64,000 bases of DNA from Snodgrassella alvi (lineage in GTDB: Bacteria > Pseudomonadota > Gammaproteobacteria > Burkholderiales > Neisseriaceae): positions 248,001 to 312,000 of the forward strand of contig NZ_MEIK01000040.1 of the NCBI RefSeq assembly GCF_002777855.1. The letters are read 5' to 3'. Shown here one piece after another: positions 59,327-64,000 of this stretch. Each line of letters opens with the position of its first letter. Position 1 is the stretch's first letter. The position numbers were made by a program, and so were the translations under genes. The notes under the pieces were generated by a model. It ran no database searches. It worked only from the letters and a program-made list of their open reading frames with translations, and was not told the origin of the DNA.

Positions 59327-59629
59327 TTATTTTACCACAAGAGTGAGGGTACTTTCACACAGCTGAATCATATCCTGCATTTTACGCTCAAAATCACCGA
59401 TTTCCAAATTACCATGTACCGTAAGCTTGAGTAAATCATGAGCTAAATTCAGCGCAGCCATAATCACGATTTTATCTGTTTCAACAATTCGTCCGGAACT
59501 TTGAATCGCAGCAATCTTTTCATTGAGCATTTTTACCGCCTGCATCAATGTTTCATGCTCACTTTTGGGCGTACCGATATTAAAAGGACGGCCAAGAATT
59601 TCCACACGAACCTGTTGAATTTCATCCAT
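59327..59629 (-). CDS. zapA: Cell division protein ZapA
   Basis: Cross-links FtsZ filaments at midcell. The 100 residues start VRVEILGRPFNIGTP and include ALNLAHDLLKL, typical of ZapA, followed by a coiled-coil helix. Its ATG overlaps the preceding stop (TAATG), implying coupling. 6S RNA follows within a few bases of the stop. Confidence 0.94.
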   Translation of the reverse strand: MDEIQQVRVEILGRPFNIGTPKSEHETLMQAVKMLNEKIAAIQSSGRIVETDKIVIMAALNLAHDLLKLTVHGNLEIGDFERKMQDMIQLCESTLTLVVK

Positions 59630-59955
59630 TAGGATTCCTCCTGCGCCTTAGGCAAGCGTTTCAGCAATTGCTGTAATTCATCACTGGATGCCTTAATTAC
59701 CGAAGTATAACGGTTTTTTTCAGCAATTAATCCATCAATCGTTGTCTGCATGCTTTCCTGCAAGTGTAATTTTTCCTGCTCGTGCTGGTTTCGTATCCGT
59801 TCACGTTCAGTCTGAAATTTTTCATTCTGCTGCTGCATTTCTTCTTTTACCGATGACAGTTGCTGTGTCAGCTGCTGCTTTTCAGCCAGAAGAGAATTAA
59901 AATGTATTACCAGCCGCTTAATGCAATCTTCCAGTTGTTCTAATTGATTTTCCAT
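59629..59955 (-). CDS. Coiled-coil protein upstream of zapA (ZapB/TIGR02449-like)
   Basis: A 108-residue protein that is almost entirely heptad coiled coil (LEQLEDCIKRLVIHFNSLL, EKQQLTQQLSSVKEEMQQQN). It resembles the short coiled-coil proteins (TIGR02449) found beside zapA. A division role together with ZapA is inferred from position. The overlap with zapA (TAATG) supports a functional link. Confidence 0.78.
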   Translation of the reverse strand: MENQLEQLEDCIKRLVIHFNSLLAEKQQLTQQLSSVKEEMQQQNEKFQTERERIRNQHEQEKLHLQESMQTTIDGLIAEKNRYTSVIKASSDELQQLLKRLPKAQEES

Positions 59956-60048
59956 TCCCTACCCGCTTCCATCCTCAGAATACACAGCATGAATGCCTGA
60001 ATTTCCATGCTGCCACTTTAAATTGTTATTCATTATTGAATTTGATTA

Positions 60049-61026
60049 TTATTCCGTCTTAGGTGCACGTTCCATTAATATTTCAGCCATTTCCTGAACT
60101 TCTATACAGCCATCAAACAATTGCTTGAGAATACAGGCTACTGGCATATCCACACCGAGCGAAGCAGCCTGTCGGCAAACTTCCTCGACAGTATATACAC
60201 CTTCCGCCACATGTCCAAGTTCAGTAAGCGCTTCCGGCAGTGATTTGCCCTCTGCCAGCAGCAACCCTACTCTGCGATTGCGCGACAGCGAGCCGGTACA
60301 GGTCAGAATCAAATCTCCCATACCCGATAGCCCCATCAACGTCGCAGCCTGACCACCCAGTGCCTGATTCAGACGAGATATCTCCGCCATACCGCGCGTC
60401 ATTAACGCAACACGCGCATTAATACCATAGTTCAATCCGTCAGCAATACCTGTTGCAATCGCCATGACATTCTTTACCGCACCACCAACAGCCGCACCAA
60501 TCACATCTGCATTGGCATATAACCGCAAAACGGTATTATTCAACCTAGCCGCCAGAGCCTGAATCCAAACAAAATTTTCTGATGCCAGTGTTACCGCACA
60601 GGGCAGCTGCTGTGCCAGCTCCTGAGCAAAACTCGGGCCGGATAAAACACCGATACATGGATTCTTAGGCATCACTTCTGCCAGCACTTGCTGCGGCAGT
60701 AAACCAGTTTGCTGCTCGAATCCTTTGCAAGCTGCAATAATGGGCACATCACTCAAGCCAGCATCCACCAGTCTCTGTGCACTTTGCCGTAAAGCTGCCA
60801 CCGGCGTAGCAATAATAATTAATTCGGCTGAGGCCAGCTCTGCCACAGCAGCTAAATTTTTAGGTAAATCAAAACCCGGTAGATAACGCTGATTCTGCCG
60901 CTGCTGCTGTAATTGCTGCACATGCTGTATATTATGGGTCCATAGCCATACTTTATGCGAATGTAGGGCAAAATGAATGGCCAGCGCAGTACCCCACGCT
61001 CCCGCACCCAGTACACCAATATTCAT
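60049..61026 (-). CDS. gpsA: Glycerol-3-phosphate dehydrogenase [NAD(P)+]
   Basis: Makes sn-glycerol 3-phosphate for phospholipids. The 325 residues start MNIGVLGAGAWGTALAIHFA (nucleotide site 5-12), with GPSFAQELAQ, the catalytic lysine in GAVKNVMAIATG, and SGMGDLILTCTGSLSRNRRVG. Fits the plsX pathway elsewhere in the window. Followed by the coiled-coil-zapA genes after 93 bases. Confidence 0.97.
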   Translation of the reverse strand: MNIGVLGAGAWGTALAIHFALHSHKVWLWTHNIQHVQQLQQQRQNQRYLPGFDLPKNLAAVAELASAELIIIATPVAALRQSAQRLVDAGLSDVPIIAACKGFEQQTGLLPQQVLAEVMPKNPCIGVLSGPSFAQELAQQLPCAVTLASENFVWIQALAARLNNTVLRLYANADVIGAAVGGAVKNVMAIATGIADGLNYGINARVALMTRGMAEISRLNQALGGQAATLMGLSGMGDLILTCTGSLSRNRRVGLLLAEGKSLPEALTELGHVAEGVYTVEEVCRQAASLGVDMPVACILKQLFDGCIEVQEMAEILMERAPKTE

Positions 61027-61292
61027 GACAAATATTCCCTATAACAAACTTCCACCAAACCTTGCCCGGCTTAGAGCACTGCTGCACATCAATAATCACT
61101 GAAACATCTGGATTAAGGCTGCAACAGGCAGCACATTGTATCCAAAAAACCAAGCTCAAGCTGCAACATCTTTAGCAAAAACTGGTAATCCACATTGAAT
61201 ATCAGCAAATTTAGCTGATTGTCACGCAAATTTTTTATCGTAGCGGACATCATTCTGCAGCTACCCAGATTACTTTCGGTCGGCTAATATAA

Positions 61293-61328
61293 AAACACAG
61301 GCTGCCTGTTAATCAGACAACCTGTGTG
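61293..61328 (-). terminator. Terminator after fabF with uptake-like arms
   Basis: ACACAGGCTGCCTG / CAGACAACCTGTGT stem with wobble pairs, a 5-base loop and T5 on the minus strand. The arms contain AGGCTGCCTG, ten bases of the uptake word. The 265 bases further on to gpsA contain no gene. Confidence 0.8.
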
Positions 61329-61351
61329 TACATTGCGGACTTCAAAAGCGC

Positions 61352-62599
61352 TTAATCTTCAAAACGCTTAAACGCCAGCGACCCATTGGTACCGCCAAAA
61401 CCGAATGAATTGGAAATAGCTGCACGAATTGGCAAATCCCGTGCTTCATTGGCACAATAATCCAAATCACAGCCTGCCTCAATATCCTGCTCAAAGATAT
61501 TAATCGTAGGCGGAGATTTCTGCGTGTGAATAGCCATTACAGTGTAAACGGCTTCCACACCACCAGCACCGCCCAACAGATGGCCGGTCATCGATTTAGT
61601 AGAATTCACCACTAGCTTTCTGGCCTGTTCGCCTAAAGCCAATTTTAATGCGTTGGTTTCATTCACATCACCCAGCGGAGTGGAGGTACCATGCGCATTT
61701 ACATAATCAATATCTTCTGGATTCAGGCCACCATCTTTCAGAGCACGCGTCACCCCTAGAGCCGGACCCTCAGTATTCGGAGCAGTAATATGATATGCAT
61801 CGGAGCTCATACCAAATCCAACCAGCTCAGCATAAATCGTGGCGCCGCGCTTACGGGCATGTTCATACTCTTCCAGCACCATTACACCAGCACCTTCACC
61901 CATCACAAAACCATCACGATCCTTGTCCCATGGTCTGGAGGCTGTGGCCGGATCATCATTGCGAGTAGATAGTGCCTTCATGGCAGCAAAACCACCCACA
62001 CCCAACTCACAGATGGCACCTTCGGCACCGCCAGCAATCATAATATCCGCATCGCCATACTTAATCAGGCGTGCAGAATCACCGATACTGTGCGCACCAG
62101 TAGTGCAGGCAGAAACCATACCGTAGCTTGGTCCCTGATAACCTTTTAAAATCGTAACATGGCCAGATATCAGATTAATCAGTGAGCTGGGAATGAAAAA
62201 TGGATTGATTTTACGGGCACCCTGCTCCACTACGGTACGTGCAGTGGCCTCAATTGCCGGCAAACCACCTATACCCGCACCAATATTTACCCCTACTCTG
62301 GTTTTATCTAAACCCGGAATATCATCCAGCCCTGCATCAGCTATCGCCTGAAGAGCAGCAGCCACACCATAATGTATGAAAGAATCCATCCGGCGTGCCT
62401 CTTTAGCACTGATGTACTGCGTTACATCAAAATTCTTAACTTCACCAGCAATCTGGCAAACTAAAGACGAAGCATCAAAATGGGTAATCGTGCCAATGCC
62501 GCTTTTACCTGCAAGTAAATTCTGCCATGCTGTGGTGATATCATTACCCACAGGAGATACTTGACCCAGGCCGGTAATGACTACTCGTTTTTTACTCAT
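61352..62599 (-). CDS. fabF: 3-oxoacyl-[acyl-carrier-protein] synthase II
   Basis: Chain-elongating condensing enzyme of 415 residues. Catalytic C165 (VSACTTGAHS), the first histidine in NAHGTSTPLGD, the second in TKSMTGHLLGGAGG, and FGFGGTNGSL at the end are all present. It starts 95 bases after acpP, with a hairpin between them, and is far from the main fab cluster at 7.5-11 kb. Confidence 0.97.
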   Translation of the reverse strand: MSKKRVVITGLGQVSPVGNDITTAWQNLLAGKSGIGTITHFDASSLVCQIAGEVKNFDVTQYISAKEARRMDSFIHYGVAAALQAIADAGLDDIPGLDKTRVGVNIGAGIGGLPAIEATARTVVEQGARKINPFFIPSSLINLISGHVTILKGYQGPSYGMVSACTTGAHSIGDSARLIKYGDADIMIAGGAEGAICELGVGGFAAMKALSTRNDDPATASRPWDKDRDGFVMGEGAGVMVLEEYEHARKRGATIYAELVGFGMSSDAYHITAPNTEGPALGVTRALKDGGLNPEDIDYVNAHGTSTPLGDVNETNALKLALGEQARKLVVNSTKSMTGHLLGGAGGVEAVYTVMAIHTQKSPPTINIFEQDIEAGCDLDYCANEARDLPIRAAISNSFGFGGTNGSLAFKRFED

Positions 62600-62613
62600 A
62601 ATTTGCTCGTAAG

Positions 62614-62665
62614 AAAAAAACCTCTACCGAATCAGGCGATACTTGACACCTTAGTTCGACAGAGG
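62614..62665 (-). promoter_or_regulatory. Terminator-like attenuator between acpP and fabF
   Basis: On the minus strand CCUCUGUCGAA can pair with UUCGGUAGAGG (11 pairs, two of them G-U) around a 24-base loop, followed by U7. This would end a share of acpP transcripts, keeping ACP more abundant than FabF. Confidence 0.6.
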
Positions 62666-62694
62666 AATTTGAATTTGACCAACACTACACGGAA

Positions 62695-62934
62695 TTAATT
62701 CAGGTGTGCGCCAACAAAGTCGATAGCTTGTTGCACAGTAGTGATTTTTTCAGCTTCTTCATCAGGAATTTCGCAACCGAATGCTTCTTCCAGAGCCATT
62801 ACCAATTCAACGGTGTCCAGTGAGTCAGCACCCAAATCTTCCTGAAATGAAGATTCGTTTTTTACTTCAGCTTCGCTCACGCCTAATTGTTCTGCAACAA
62901 TTTTTTTCACGCGTTGTTCGATATTGTTATCCAT
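62695..62934 (-). CDS. acpP: Acyl carrier protein
   Basis: Carries growing fatty acyl chains on a phosphopantetheine arm. The 79 residues start [19 protein letters not shown], with the modified serine S38 in [20 protein letters not shown] longer frame exists upstream but has no support. Strongly acidic, as usual. It is followed by fabF. Confidence 0.97.
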   Translation of the reverse strand: MDNNIEQRVKKIVAEQLGVSEAEVKNESSFQEDLGADSLDTVELVMALEEAFGCEIPDEEAEKITTVQQAIDFVGAHLN

Positions 62935-63178
62935 TGACTGATCTTTCTTTTCTTTGCCCGCTGCGATACGGACAGGGTTAATTGAATTAATCAACTTTTT
63001 AGTTGTTGATATTATTGTACCTAATAAAAATAGAGTTTACCATTCAAATTGTTTTTTGCCGTATTTTCTATGGTTTTCAGCGATTTTCAGCGCATTTTTA
63101 CTTATCACCCTGCGCAGATTACACGACAAGCGGCAGCCATATTAGCACAGCCTGTTTTTTTGCCACAAGTTATTAGAT
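62935..63178. other. Upstream region of acpP
   Basis: About 244 bases, AT-rich near acpP. TACAATAAT at roughly 63010-63018 on the minus strand may be a -10 region, but the -35 spacing is poor. No gene. Confidence 0.4.
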
Positions 63179-64000
63179 TTAGATTGAATCATCGTCAGCA
63201 ATCGTTTTATATAAAAAATTCATAATCAGCGCCAATTCTGCTGCAGTATTTTCCTGAGTCGCACCCCCTGCATGCCCACCTGTGTCGGGCACAGCCAGCC
63301 ATACCGGCTGTCTGAGCGAACGCAAACGTGCAAAAAACTTCAGTGCATGGGCCGGATGTACACGGTCATCATGAAGATTAGTCGTAATTAAAACAGGTGG
63401 GTAGTGTTGCAATTTGCCCAAATTATGATAGGGCGAGAGTTGAAGCAATGCATTTTTTTCAACTGAATCAACAGGATCACCATACTCATCTACCCATGAA
63501 GAACCGGCTGAAAGATAAGGATAGCGCAACATATCCGTAAGCGGCACCTCGCACACCATCGCCCCCATACACTGCGGTTGGCGGCAAAATGCAGCGGCCA
63601 CCACAAGCCCCCCATTACTACCGCCCTGAATTGCTGTATGCATCGCACTGGCTCGCCCATGAGAATACAAATCATCTAGCACTGCCAATAAATCATCTAC
63701 ACTAACATGCTTATGAATACCGCGGGCTGCCTCATGCCATTGAGGTCCAAATTCACCACCGCCACGAATATTTGCCAGTACAAAAGCATAACCTTTTGCC
63801 AACCAGTACCGACCAATACTACCTAGATAATAGGGTAGCTGAGGCATACCAAAGCCACCATAAACATAAACAATAGTGGGCATTTCCTTATTCATATGTT
63901 TACCAACATGAAAATAAGGAATAAACGTCCCATCAGATGCAGCAGCACTGAACTGCTTCACCTGCATCCCTGCCGCATCAAACTGCTGCGGCTGTCGCCG
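63179..64000 (-). CDS. Prolyl oligopeptidase family serine peptidase (3' part)
   Basis: The C-terminal alpha/beta-hydrolase domain of a prolyl oligopeptidase-like peptidase. The frame stays open through the right end (RRQPQQFDAAG before the internal Met), so the start lies outside the window. Visible landmarks: YVYGGFGMPQLPYYLGSIGR oxyanion region, ANIRGGGEFGPQWHEA, the nucleophile in GGSNGGLVVAA, the aspartate in NLHDDRVHPAHALKF, and the histidine in DTGGHAGG. The N-terminal propeller is not seen. It likely cuts proline-containing peptides in the cytoplasm or periplasm. Confidence 0.93.
   Translation of the reverse strand, partial: RRQPQQFDAAGMQVKQFSAAASDGTFIPYFHVGKHMNKEMPTIVYVYGGFGMPQLPYYLGSIGRYWLAKGYAFVLANIRGGGEFGPQWHEAARGIHKHVSVDDLLAVLDDLYSHGRASAMHTAIQGGSNGGLVVAAAFCRQPQCMGAMVCEVPLTDMLRYPYLSAGSSWVDEYGDPVDSVEKNALLQLSPYHNLGKLQHYPPVLITTNLHDDRVHPAHALKFFARLRSLRQPVWLAVPDTGGHAGGATQENTAAELALIMNFLYKTIADDDSI

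Noticed and set aside
59087-59434. Plus-strand frame of 115 codons across the 6S RNA and zapA end
   Set aside because: It overlaps the 6S RNA and its terminator, has no ribosome site and no recognisable protein features.
62935-62994. Longer acpP start with 20 extra residues
   Set aside because: ACP is about 78-80 residues; the inner ATG gives the standard N-terminus.

Overview
The window is a chromosomal segment of a low-GC betaproteobacterium of the family Neisseriaceae. Three features point there: a rpmF-plsX-fabH-fabD-fabG run, a fimV/tspA gene divergent from a yciB-yciI-bolA-PpiC-PpiC operon, and terminators built from GGCTGCCTGAA-like inverted repeats that resemble Neisseriaceae DNA uptake sequences. 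Exact uptake words are very rare here. That, the AT-rich spacers and a phenolic acid decarboxylase make a Snodgrassella-like gut symbiont my best guess, but the genus is inference.

Layout. 0.2-2.9 kb: tyrS and argG. 3-5 kb: a PhyH-type dioxygenase and a permuted-papain lipoprotein in AT-rich surroundings. 5.3-7.5 kb: an OmpA-family protein divergent from a CysB-like regulator. 7.5-13.7 kb (minus): yceD, rpmF, a phosphoribosyltransferase, plsX, fabH, a GT-A-like protein, fabD and fabG, a ribosome and fatty-acid cluster. 13.7-16.9 kb (plus): maf, a tetrapyrrole-methylase-fold methyltransferase, tRNA-Pro(CGG) and a dicarboxylate symporter. 16.9-28.4 kb (minus): metG, ubiJ, a LOG protein, pheA, a Bcr/CflA exporter, argF, dapE, alr, a YWTD propeller and dadA, with an Lrp-type regulator divergent from dadA. 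29-31.4 kb: a LysR regulator divergent from padC, then an ACT-domain protein. 31.6-33.6 kb: a candidate small RNA, tyrA and a PolB-type exonuclease. 34-35.4 kb: a DsbC-like lipoprotein and a DUF488 protein. 35.4-36.3 kb: a 960-base AT-rich stretch without genes. 36.3-47.4 kb (minus): accD, trpA, a UPF0210/ACT pair, an MFS transporter, trpB, trpF, truA and fimV. 47.8-50.7 kb (plus): yciB, yciI, bolA and two PpiC-type foldases. 50.7-59 kb: a GNAT protein, yceI, rlmD, an L,D-transpeptidase, a GIY-YIG protein and dnaE. 59-64 kb (minus): 6S RNA, zapA, a coiled-coil partner gene, gpsA, fabF, acpP and the 3' part of a prolyl oligopeptidase gene.

Most of the window is housekeeping: translation, fatty-acid and phospholipid synthesis, aromatic amino-acid, arginine and lysine synthesis, envelope and division. 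The lifestyle-linked parts are the D-alanine catabolic locus (Lrp / dadA / YWTD protein / alr), the LysR-padC pair for hydroxycinnamic acids and the dicarboxylate transporter. I see no prophage, insertion sequence, CRISPR array, toxin-antitoxin pair or defence system. The best candidate for something undescribed is a roughly 89-nt minus-strand small RNA at 31612-31700. It has a clear promoter, a 5' stem-loop, three anti-Shine-Dalgarno CUCCU motifs and an intrinsic terminator.
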